Of a DNA stretch of 64,000 bases, positions 14,036-27,738 are shown piece by piece. The notes beneath the pieces are model-generated. The model was given only the letters and a program-made list of their open reading frames with translations, had not been told where the DNA came from and did no database searches. Each line of letters starts with the position of its first letter. Position 1 is the first letter of the stretch. The position numbers and the translations under genes were made by a program. Source of the DNA: Chrysomallon squamiferum. Taxonomy: Eukaryota; Mollusca; Gastropoda; Neomphalida; Peltospiridae. The stretch lies in assembly GCA_012295275.1 (NCBI GenBank), contig CM022675.1, forward strand, positions 14,785,463 to 14,849,462, read 5' to 3'.

Positions 14036-17000
14036 GGTCTGGCTGTCAGGAATTATTTTAATGTCTTTTAGATAAATGCCTCTGTGAGCTTGAAAATTAC
14101 CAGTGTCTTTGTATAACTCCTTAGTGGATGAATATGTGTGTTATTTACCTTCTCTATCAAATCACAGATGACAGCATTGTTGAAATACTCCACATGAATC
14201 CACTCAATTCCCTGAACAAAACAAAAATAAATATACAAGTAAACAAGAAAACAAACAATAATTCAGTGAAGCAACATAAATCATATATGCCAGATAACAT
14301 GGCTTTTCTTTCTGTAAACATAATTTAAGAATTCAAACAGTGACAAACTTTGACAGACCATGGTTAAATGTGGAAGCTATTATTCCTGAGTGATTTTACA
14401 GTAGTATTACTCTGTATAAAAACAATGAAGGGGAAGATAAGTTTTATTTAATGATATACTTAATAAAAAACAATTTTCTTAGCAGGAAATAATCTTGTAT
14501 TAGCACCAACCCACAGACATGAAATACCATACCACAGCCTTTGATAACAGTTTAAAGTCTTGGACAGTTCAACTGATATTACTACTCACCAGTTATTCTT
14601 TATAATAATCTAATTTCATACCTCTCTTTTTTCTCATGATTCTCTATACTGCTATTTTTGATTTGTTCTGTGATTTTACCTCCTTAACGTACTCCTCTTG
14701 CTCCTCCTTCAGGGTGAGCTCAATAAAAATCTGCTGCAGTTTTTCATTGCAGTAGTTGATAATGAATTGTTCAAAGCTGTTTTTCTGAATATAAACAAAT
14801 GCAAGTTTAATTTCTAAAAGACTGTGTGTAATCTAAATATTTAAATTTGCTAATTATAAAAAAAACATTGATTACATACAAACATACATACATACAAATA
14901 TTAATATGAAACATGCAAATTCTACAGGCTGGATAACACTGGTGTTTCATTTCTAGTTAAACATTTCATTGTTTAGGAGTTTCTCTACAAGTAGCCTAAC
15001 TAACATTTACAGCATAGGCTGATTAAGTCAGAAGATAAATAAAATTTTGGCTAATCATATTTTTCAACAATTTAATTCCCAAAGTCACTTTTTCTCATTC
15101 TTTTACTTATTCTAAAATAATAACAGATTACAGATGACACAAAAAAAAAAAAAAAATAAATAAAGAAATACACCAGCAATTATTTCAAAATATCAAAATA
15201 TGAGTAAATACCACAAATATAATAATACACATGTATAGATAAATAAGTTAAATAATTTATTACGGGTTATATAATAGAGATTCATGTAATATATACAGTA
15301 TAAATAATATACAAGCAGTTGATGTTAAATACCACAGCTGTAGATACATCATGTAGAATTAAGTGTAATAAATACAGTATGGCTGATGTTCTTTTTTTAT
15401 CTGTGCAGCAGTTCACATCTAAGTGATAACACTTAACACAAGTGTCTGACTGCAGATTTAATATCAAAGTTGCAGGTGTAAAATTACAGGTAAAAATGAG
15501 ACAGGTACAGGTAATACTACTCACCTCAAAGACTTCGAAGCCATATATATCCAGAACACCCATAACCTTTGGGCTGCTTGTCACATTGATCTGAAACAAT
15601 ATTAACAGTTGTACAAGAAATAGATTTATTTAACAAAATCCTGTAGTATTTCTTTTTTTATATATAATGTATCTTTATACTCTAGTATATCCTGTATCAT
15701 TTTGTTACACACTATGTTAATATTAGATTTGCATACTACTGCAAAATAATGCAATTATACATGTCTGTATTTGTTTTGTTTATATATACATGCACACACA
15801 TACATAATAACATAGTACAGTGTAACAGGATAGTCTTGTGTAACTCGTTGTATTATACACAGGGTCATTATACACCACTGCAGTTTCACCTTGATGCTGT
15901 CATTGATTCGGCTGACAATCCATGAAAACATTCGACTGTAAATGGCTTTGCACAGAGCATCTCGGGCATAGTAGGCCTAAATAAATAAATATTCATATTA
16001 AAATAATACTAGATGTAAATAAATCAAACACATTCAGTGATTCATGCATCCTTTCTTACACACACAACAATATTAAGTACATTGTCAAATACTGCTACAT
16101 ATCATATACGTCTTTTTACCCTGAACATGCATCAACACATCCACACACTCTCATTCATAACATTTTATACATAGATAAAACATACATCCCTTCATATTTA
16201 AAAAAACCATAAAACACGTCTGATTATCAATTTATTCCAGTGAATATACATGAAGCACACACATATGTATGAATGAAGTTGTATTTATAAATAGATATAT
16301 GGCTGGGTGGACAGATTAATGTATGGATGGATTTCTGGATGACTGTACATATGTACTGCAATAAATGTGGATGGACTATATGTTTACTGGAATAAATGGA
16401 AAACAAATTTCTTTATATATATTTCTGTAGAAACAAAGCAGCCATACAGTTGAATAATAATACTACTAGACTGACCTCTGCTGAGCTGAGGTCAGTGGTG
16501 ACCGTGTCATCTCTGACCACCACACTTCTCTTGGTCAGAGCCACTTCGAGATCCTCCATGACACAACACAGAAGTTCACTGACATCTGTGAGTGCTGAAA
16601 CACAAGTTGTTTACATACAATAACAAACAGCATTTCTATGTGTTGTTTTCAGTGCCTTTTCCTCTACAGTGTGTAGTGTGTCCTGTATGTGTCTATTACT
16701 GTTGCCTGTTTGTGTGGGGTGTATGTCATCATTTTGTGTCTAGTATGGTGGGTATGTCTGTATACAACAACAGGATCTTATCAATAGCATTATCTTTTGC
16801 TTAGTGTGATTTATACATGTGTACATCAAATAAGATAACTTCTGCTGTAACAGAACATTTGGTGACACAACTGAAAATGGATATTTTATAAAACTACAGA
16901 TGTTACAATTGCACTAACAAATAACTGAAAAGGGATAACCTGTGTGAAATTGTCAACATTTTGTAAAATATGCAATTCATGCACAGTGATAGTTTATTAT

Positions 17001-19562
17001 CATTAAAATATTATTATCATTTGTGAATGAAATACAAAATAAAACTGTAACTTATATGTTACAGTTCTCAAAATACTGCCATTACAAAAAGATAAAGTTT
17101 AACATGAAAAGCAACATAGTAAGGTGTGAGAAGCACTGAAATGATCAAGTAACATGTGGTAAAAGAGTAACTTGTGTGAAACATTACCACTGTGGTCTCC
17201 CACCACACACCCATCAGTGCCATCCTCGTTCGTTTTGGCCAGAAACTGGACATTGCCCAGTTTGAGAATGCTGGCCACTAGCTGAAAGATGGAATCTATT
17301 TCCATTTCTGTGAAGCCTATCACATTCATGCCATTCTGTGAGAGAGTGAAATAAAACATAATAAATAACAACACACAAAAAAAATAGTAGATATAGAAAA
17401 ATATGCACATTATAATATTTAAGAAAAAGAAGAAGAAAATAGGAGAAACGTGAAGTAAAAATGTGACAGTTTTGTGAAAATCAGTGAGTAAACTAACAGT
17501 GATTACTTTGAATTATTTGTTAAAAACTGTAAGTATTGAAAAACAATAAAGAATATTTCATTTCTTTGTTTCTCTCTCCTCTAGCCCCCCTCTCTCTTTC
17601 TCTCTCTCCTGATCCACATTCATTCGTTCTCTCTTTTCCTGTCCCATGTCCCCTTCACAATTATAAAAATATTTTATACTCTGATTTTCTCAAAGTCTCC
17701 TTTGTCATCAATGGATTCAACCTGAATACAGTTCTTTCTCAGATACTGGTAACATTCTGGGTTAGAATCCAGCTTCAGTGATTCTGAAATAAATAAATAA
17801 ATAAATAATAATGATTATGATGATGATGATGATTAATATGAAAACAATGCACACACAAACACACACAAATGCACACACACACACACAAGCCACTACACAC
17901 CACGATTAATTTGTATATGTACAAAAACACAAACCATACAGATTATATCAGGCATATTTTACACAGACACAGTCACAAACACACTTCTAAACTTTACACA
18001 CAGGAGATGTAATTATAATAACATTCTAGATTTTTAAATATGGCTTCCTGTGCTGACTTCTTACCAAGCATTGTGTTATCTGCACCACTCAGCAGCTGGT
18101 AAAAAATGTGGAAATTTCTTTCACCTTTGCTTCTAGTTGCCACTCGGGACTGAAAAACATTGAATTGTCATTTAATTTTATAGTAAATTACTACTACTAC
18201 TACCACTGTTATTGCTGTTACTGCTGCTACTGCTGCTACTGCTACTACTACTACTACTGCTACTACTGCTACTACTGCTACTACTGCTACTACTGCTACT
18301 ACTACTACTACTGCTACTACTGCTACTACTGCTACTACTACTACTACTACTACTACTACTGCTACTACTGCTACTACTGCTACTACTACTACTACGTTTA
18401 TTACTACTCCTACGTGTATTGTTGTTGTGCTGTTATTATACAGGTTCTTGTTATTACTACTACTACTACCAGTTATTGCTGCTACTGCTACTACTGCTAC
18501 TACTGCTACTACTACTACTACGTTTATTACTACTCCTACGTGTATTGTTGTTGTGCTGTTATTATACAGGTTCTTGTTATTACTACTACTACTACCACTG
18601 TTATTGCTGCTACTACTACTACTGCTACTACTACTACTACTGCTACTACTACTACTACTACTACTACTGCTACTACTGCTACTACTACTACTACTACTAC
18701 TACTACGTTTATTACTACTCCTACGTGTATTGTTGTTGTGCTGTTATTATACAGGTTCTTGTTATTACTACTACTACTACCACTGTTATTGCAGCTACTG
18801 CTACTACTGCTACTACTGCTACTACTGCTACTGCTACTACTACTACGTTTATTACTACTCCTACGTGTATTGTTGTTGTGCTGTTATTATACAGGTTCTT
18901 GTTATTACTATTACTACTACCACTACTACTAGTTCTACTATTATTACAACTACTAATATTACTACTACTACTGCTACTGCTATTATTATTATTACTGCTG
19001 TTATTGTTGTTGTTGGTGGTAATTTTATAATTTAGTAAAATAGAAAAATAAAGCCAGCACTTGAATCATGATTTTTACCAACATTTTATTTAAATTAGGA
19101 TTTTTATTTCTTTTAATTACATAGTAATTCATCATGGTCTTCAGAATAAACAAGAATGTCCATTGTTTTAAATGAGCTAACTATAAATTCCTAGGTAAAA
19201 ATCAATTTCTTTAAGTAAAAATAATTATCCCTGACAAGTGAAAGGTGTAAGTATGATAGTAAAATGATTTACCTTTTCTAGCAGATCTGTTCAGAACATG
19301 GAGAGGAAAAAAAAAAAAAAAAAAACAATTGTAAATGTTCATAATAATTATCTGAATATATAAAAATATAGCATTATAAATATCTGAGATTAAAGAATAG
19401 AAAAGAAAAAGAAATGTAAGAAAGATGAATGAAAGTAAATATTGGAAAGAACAAAAAAAACAACAAAAATATTCTTATTCAACTCAGATTTACTCTTGTA
19501 CAGTTTTCTACCAAGTGAAAACTAAGATAGAAAAATTACACCATACAGCAAACACAGAGCAG

Positions 19563-19610
<48 letters not shown>

Positions 19611-22332
19611 CAAGTTCCAAAACATTGTTATTAAATAAAGATAAATTCCCTTCATAAAAATTTAATATTTTTTCACTCTGATTTTCTCAGTTGCCTTTAT
19701 CATCAACAGATTTAATTTGAATAAATGAAATGACTATATCTGAGGATAAACATATTTATAATTTCAACACTTACAGTTTGTTATGACACCTCCAATAGGA
19801 TCACCCTTGAAATCAAACTCTATGTCCATGTATTTGCCCTAATAAATAAATAAATAAATAAATAAACACCAAAAAATTAAATTTGAAAAACTGTCAAGTA
19901 TTAGTAATAAAATAAAATTAGAAACATGTTTACCCTCACATCAAAAAAAAAAAAAATAAAAATAAAAAAAAAAAAAAATACTAATAATTAATAAAATAAA
20001 TAAAAATAAAATAAAAAAATAATAATTATCCCACAGAATTAAATGAACTATGATAAAACTAATTTAACTATTCATTTTTATTTTTAAATATTTAAAACAA
20101 TTCTAGAAAGGTTTTTTTATGCCTTCTATTTTTAAAGTATTATTATTCAACACTACTAACTTACTTTTGTTGTTTTTATTAACATTTATTATATATTTAT
20201 TTATTTATTTTTCTTATGATTATTATTACAGTCACAAATAATTTCTTATGGTTTTTTTAAAATAAAAAATATGTACATAACATAGTTTATACTTACAAAT
20301 CGAGAGGAATTATCATTTTTGGCTGTTTTTGCATTGCCAAAAGCTGAAATGAACAAAATTTAAATAAATAAACATTAAATAAAGAAGATTTACCATTGGC
20401 TGATTACAATACATTGAGTTTTATATTTTGTTAACATAAAATAATTTCTATAAATAGATAAAGGTTCCAACAACAAAAAAATTTGACAAACCTTCAAGAA
20501 CAGGATTTGACAGAAGAAGCTGTTCCTTGACCCTGTCAATTTCCTGACCTTTCCCAGAAACCTCAGCAACATATTGCATAATGGCCTTGCTTGCCTCTGT
20601 TAGAAAAAAAAAAAAAAAAAAAAATTGGTTTTTAAAAATGTAAAGAAAACAAAAAAAAACATAACAATAATATAATAAGATGAAGGTTCACTGAATGAAC
20701 AGTCTGTTTTACAATTTAATAATGATAGTGTCAGAGATGGAGTACAACATCCTTGCACCAAGGTCTTCTCAGAGTCACCAGCAAGAAATCTTTTACTGAC
20801 AAGGGAACTTTTCACTGGTAAATATGCATTTAACCCTCACAGATGTCAGACAGGATGGAATGGTGATTACACTTATTGCCACTTACAGGAAGACTCAGTC
20901 TGTGACCCATGCATACATTATGTTTCAAAACTGCAGCATTGCAGCCCATCCCTTCTCCAAGTGTAGGAGAAAACACAGCTGTTATGTAATAAATAACTTG
21001 ACACTATCTCTCAGCTGCTACCAGACAACAGTGCCATCCCGTAACACACAGCTCACTCTATCTTGTAGAAACATTCAGTTATTAAACACTTAGAACTTAC
21101 GAAAATCCTAATTTGGTGCATATATATAGATCTAATATCTGATTGAAATTAACATGTTGATTTGATAAATAAAAGATATTACCTGTTTTTCCTGATCCAC
21201 TCTCTCCAGATATGATAATACATTGGTCCAAATTTCTGTCTCGCATAGATCTGTAGGCATCATCAGCAATTGCATAACTAAAACACGAAAGAAACTATTA
21301 ATGTTAATAAAAATAAATCTCTGGATTTAAATCTTGAAAAAACAAAAAGTAAACATGGGAAGAACTCAAAGTAAAACAGATTGTGGAGCACTGAAATCGT
21401 TTTTAACTCTTTGAAAAACAACACTAACTTTTAAACATTACAAAGTCAATACTAATTTATTAACCATTAGAAAGTCAATACTATTTTTTAATGATTAGAA
21501 AATCAATACTATTTTTTAATGATTAGAAAATCAATACTATTTTTTAATGATTAGAAAATCAATACCAGTTTTTTAACCATTAAGAAATCACTACTAGTTG
21601 TTTATTTAACCATTAGAAAATCAATACCATAAAGATATATAATCAGCCTTTTAGATGCTGTCAACATGTTTAACTACAAGGTAGGTGCATCAAGGTTCAA
21701 GCTTGTCTATCCTGTTTACTAAAAACAGTGTAACTGTGTTAAAAGACAAATCAGCAGTGGCATGTCTAAGGTGTGGCATGATCCCTGGGTGCCACTTGAC
21801 AAGTGGAGCACCACTGAACACTTTATATTAAATGTAATTGTAATTTCAAGCTGATTTTATGGTAAAATTATCTTAAAGATAGGTGTCAGGTGTCTGGACT
21901 TGGGCATAATTTCATTGCTTGCCACACACTCTAATAGTGACTGATCTGTCCCTCCTACTCAGACATGAAACATGTAATGGTTGTTTCCAGATACACAGGA
22001 GCTGAAACTGATTTGTAGACCCAATCACAGTGTTAACACCTATTACTAAACAAGTGACAAACCAGCAAGTTGGTGTACAAATGGAAATTATTAGCCTCGG
22101 ATGTGTAATTAACTGAGAAGACTGATGTGTGTTAGATACATGGATTTCAGTTTCTGTTTGGAGTTAATTAGCTATTACTCAGTTTAGTCTGTATGATTAG
22201 GTCTGTTTTAACACTCAGTTTGGTGTACATAAAAGACATGCTTTATAACAGCTTGCACTAATTAATCTTTACAATATCATTAAATATTAGTTTAGCAGAA
22301 TAAAAGATGGTTAACATGTATATGTGTAGAAC

Positions 22333-22393
<61 letters not shown>

Positions 22394-23902
22394 CCCATCA
22401 CAGATGATATTTAAGAAAGAAATAAAACAGAAGAAGAAAGAAATACAGAGTATATTTTGGCATTTTCAGTAAACAAAATAATCAGCTATTCTTGGCACAC
22501 AGAGGCAGTGAAATTCGAGTTATTCTGCTTTTATCAGAAATGAACCATGATATTACTAGTGATATTTATGAACAGCCAGAACAAACTTGTGTCATATCTC
22601 CTTAGATTTCATTATGTCATTGAGGCAGCTTGATAACTATTTACATGTGAGATTGCTCACACATGTTTCTGTATATATATGTGTGTTCATATTTTGTTTG
22701 CATGTATGTGTGTGTGTTTGCATGAATGCATGTTTGTAAACAGGCATAACCTATTTTTACCTAAATATCAATTTAATTCAAATTGTATTATCATTTAAGA
22801 CACAAAAATGAAAATCAAATATTTATAAAACTGAGAGTTGTTTCAAAAGCCTTTGTTTTATTTGAGTATTTCATTAAACCCTAGAGTAACTCAGAACCAA
22901 GACAAGTTCCAGAGAATTTCACTCTGAGGTAAAAATGGAAGCCTTCGTATCTGTTCACAGACTGCACGTCTCAATGGGACAATTTGTAAGCCCAATAAGC
23001 AGAACAAGACAGTGGAGTTCTACAACTAACAAGATCAATAATAAAAAGTTGATGAGTCATGCTCAGTGTCATGGCTTCCTTCTTACTTCCTGCAACAAGC
23101 AACAATGAAAAGAAGAGGAACAAAAGATGTGACAATTATTCAGACTGAGTCATCAAATATTAAAGCTTTTTTTAAACTGTTAATATTTTATGTCTACAGG
23201 TAATGGTTGTAATTCACTACAGCACTTTAAAACCAGAATTTTTTTTTTTTTAGAGAAATAAAGTACAAATAAGTAAAAACTTATAGAAAAAATGGCAGAA
23301 AATTTTGAATGTAGATATAACCACTGTAACTTAATTAACATTACTTGTACAATTCTTTTAAAAATATTAATACAACTAATAAGCAATATATACAGTAAAT
23401 ATCTACAGTTACACATACATATGTATGCATGTGTACACATATATACAAAATAGGTCAAAATACGAAATAATTATGAACTAATTTAAATCACAAAATATTT
23501 TCCTGAAGTCAAAAAATAAGAAATAAAATCAATTGTTTCCTCATCAGAAACAAGACAGAAAGTTATTACAGCAGTAGCTCTAACTGATTTATTTGTTTCA
23601 GAGAAAATAAATACAGTTCTCACTCATGTATTTTAATTCTGCTGTCACGGATCAAACTGTAACAGATGATCTCAGTTTGTTTATTCTTACATGATCCAAA
23701 TATTACAGTAGCTTTTGTGACATTTTCTCATGATGATTATTAGAAGAAAAAAAGATAAAAAATTTCATAAGTGGATATATTATTAATAAAATATTGGTCA
23801 GACAAATCAAATACATAAAGAAATAAAATAATTAAAAAACAAAACAACAATAAATAAATAATAAAAAATTAAACCAAGAATAATAACAGATATAACAACA
23901 AC

Positions 23903-23970
<68 letters not shown>

Positions 23971-24692
23971 CAACACTAAAAAGAAAAAAGACTCAAAGAG
24001 TATCATTATAAAGAACAATCAGGCTATTTAATCTATGTCATATCTTCTGTATTGCATGTGCCAGTATAAAATAACAGATGACTCACTACTGGTTTTGATA
24101 TATTATGACATGACATGACTCAGATATGAGTGGTCAGAACTTTCTGTGTGTTTTTAATTTCCCATGAAAATGTATCCGGCTAATTCCAAACTGTACAATT
24201 TATTTGTCTTTTGCCTGCAAATACTGGCAGTCAGAACCTATCATAATTAGTGTCATACACATGACAGTTATAGGAATTGCATCTGCACTGTCTTCTCAGA
24301 CTGTGTTATAAGCAGACAATAATAGAACTGTATCATTCATTGTGAAATAAAAGTGATTAAAGGGCTGGAGGGTGTAAAGGTGTCTGTGTGAATATAAGGA
24401 TGTAGATGACTTAAGTACTCTATATATGTCAAAATAATCACGTATGTGTGTGTGTATGTATGTATATCTATATATATGTTATAAATACATTATACATATA
24501 TATTTAATTGAGAGTGTTTGAATATGTAAGTGTATATATGACTACGTATGTATATATATATATGTATCAGTGTATGTATGTTTGTATGTGTATGTATATA
24601 TATGACTGTATATGTATATACATATGCATATATGTATCAGTGTATGTATGTTAGTGTGTGTGTGTGTTATGTGTGTGTATGTGTGTGTGTGT

Positions 24693-24774
<82 letters not shown>

Positions 24775-25105
24775 GAGTTTAGGTTGAACTGGTTGTATAG
24801 CAAGCTGTCAGAAACAAACATTATCACATACTTGATAAATCAATATTAATAATGACTGTATACAAAAATCCACTGACAGTGAGTGTTTTCCTTTGTCTAA
24901 CTTCCTCATGTTAAACAATACACAATACATCTATAAACTTTTGATTTTGAAGCAAAAGACTATTGTTAACAAGTGAATGCATTGTCATAACATGTATGAG
25001 TAGTGTAATCAAACAGTACATTTTATTATGTACGTTTTGTCTGTTTTGAAAACCAGTCTTAATATATGTCTGCTTAATTTCTCTCTCTCTCTCTCTCTCT
25101 GTCTG

Positions 25106-25153
<48 letters not shown>

Positions 25154-27217
25154 TACACACATACATACATAATGACATTTACATATACAAAATAACAACC
25201 TCTTTCACGTATCATACACCTTTTCTTTTTTTCTTATCTTTTTCTTTCTTATACTATTCAGCATATCAGAGTTGCACAGTATACATTCATAATATCTCCT
25301 AGACAGGTTAAAATAATAATTAAAATAAGTAATCATAAGAGAGAACAAAACAAAGAAATAAGGGAGAAAAGTCAGAAAGTTTCCATGGTGACAGTTTTAT
25401 CTTATCATGGCAGACATTTCACCTGTTGTGTGTCTCTCACACTGTTAATACAAAACAGACTACACTCACACAAATGGGAAGAGGGGGAGACATAATTTAC
25501 AGTTTAATTTTCTAATTAGACATCTCAATAAGAAGCACAAAGAGTAACACAGAAATACATTTTCACATGTGTGCTTACACACACACACATCCACACACTT
25601 GATACAATCACACATATTTTAATAATAATAATAATGCTTAGATATTATACAGAAAGTTGGTCTCACACACACACACACACACACACATAGTATTCCTATA
25701 TCTATCCATCCATCCATAAATACACACACACACACAAAATTCAGATGCTGTCATGTTAAAGGCTTCTTTTACAACATAGCAGCATGATATATACCCACAG
25801 ACAGGACAACACATACCACAGTATTTGACAAATAGTTTGTTCAGCATCAACTGGATCAGTCCACTACATGATGTCAGCAGTTAACATGACTTGAGTAACT
25901 TGCAGCTGGAGTCTGTGTTACATCACTACAGCACCTAGAGTTAAGTGTCTGAAAGCCTTTAATTAATTGTTTGTAAACTGCTAACAACATGGCGTGGAGA
26001 GCTCTGTAAGTTACTTGAGATAAGAGGAAGAATTTGAGATATCAGCAGTCTGAGAGCTGACTAAAATATCCACATCTCAGCTAATGATTACAATTCTTTT
26101 CAGAGAAAAAAAAAAGAGGACAAATGAAAGAAACAGACAGGAAGAATAAGAAAAGGAAAAAAGAAGAGAGAAATCAAAAATTAAGAAGAAGAAAAATGGA
26201 ATAATAAAACAAGAATAAAATGAGGAAAGAAGACAGGAATTCTACCTGATACAAGAGCTGAAAACTTACATTAGATATACATGTGTGTGTATGTATGTGT
26301 GTGTGTGTGTACTTGATTATAGGTATGTAAATGGTTAAGTAAAATAAAAATACATACACATAATTACATACACTGTCACTTTACACATTCGCAAACATAC
26401 ATTCGTAGATACATATACACACATACTCACATATAAACATACATATATGCGTTCATACATCCATCCGTCCATCCATCTACATTCACACATATATATTCAT
26501 ACATACATACTGACAGTCAGACAGAGAGACAGACAGACATTTAGGTAAAGAAAACAGTGACAAAATTAAAGTGACAGAGAGAGTAACAAAGAAGTCAGCA
26601 TGACAGAATGAATCAATCTCATAATAAATAAAAAAAATAAAAAAATGTTTTGTTTGTTTAAACCATGGTGACAAGCTTAAGCTGTATGTTTATAAATGTA
26701 TAAATGTATGTGTATGTATGACTTTTGAACTGATGAAGTTGTTAAATGTTCCAGACAGAGTTAATGTAGTAAAATCCAATTACCAACAGGCAGACGAGTA
26801 ATTTAATTAAGACCTGAACTTAGCCCCCCAACCCCCAATACCCACAGGTAGACTCAGATCTGCAGTAAGCCAAGTAAACACTGTCATCTGGAAAACCTGT
26901 GTCAAAGGTCAAGTGTATGTACAAAAAGAAACACAGACAAATGTTCATATGCAAGCAAGAAAAAAAAAATAAAAAATAAATAAAGGGCCACAAATATATA
27001 TATATATAACTAAAAGAAAATGATGGGTGTGTTATTTAGAGCTGACTAGCTGCTATCAGTTCAATGACTCAGACAGACCTTAACTTATTACAGATTTGAT
27101 TAATTATCATTTTCTTTCAGTCTGTTTTTCACTCACTCATTCTGTCTCTTGTTAGACAAATAAGCCAGCCCACATTATGAAGTCTTACTCTGTTACTGTC
27201 ATACACTTTACATATAA

Positions 27218-27260
<43 letters not shown>

Positions 27261-27678
27261 GTAGAGCATGATTAAGTGAATATGTCTTATATTTCGTCTT
27301 CTTTTTCCTCTTCATTTTAGCAGACAAACCACTAAGAATCTAATAAAAACATTCACAGTGTTTTGCATGCAGCTGGGAAAAAGGAATACAACACAAAACT
27401 GCATAACAGCTGTTACTAGAGCCAGAAAATAAAGCAAGAAATGAACTGTACCCTGGTCACCCTAACTTTATAATAATAATAATAATAATAATCATCATCA
27501 TCATAATAATCAGTAATAATATTAATAATAATATTATTATTATATCATTATCATCACCATTTTTATTACCATTATTTTACTTAGTTCCGATGAATGTTTG
27601 GTTATTATCACCTCTTATCTGAAACGTGTGTTTGTGTATTATCACCTCTTATCTGAAACATGCATGCGTGTGTGTGAA

Positions 27679-27738
<60 letters not shown>

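Noticed and set aside
18108-19035. Three overlapping plus-strand reading frames of over 200 codons (poly-Tyr/Cys, poly-Leu, poly-Thr)
   Set aside because: They are translations of the TAC/TGC microsatellite in three frames; the region is an intron of the myosin gene.
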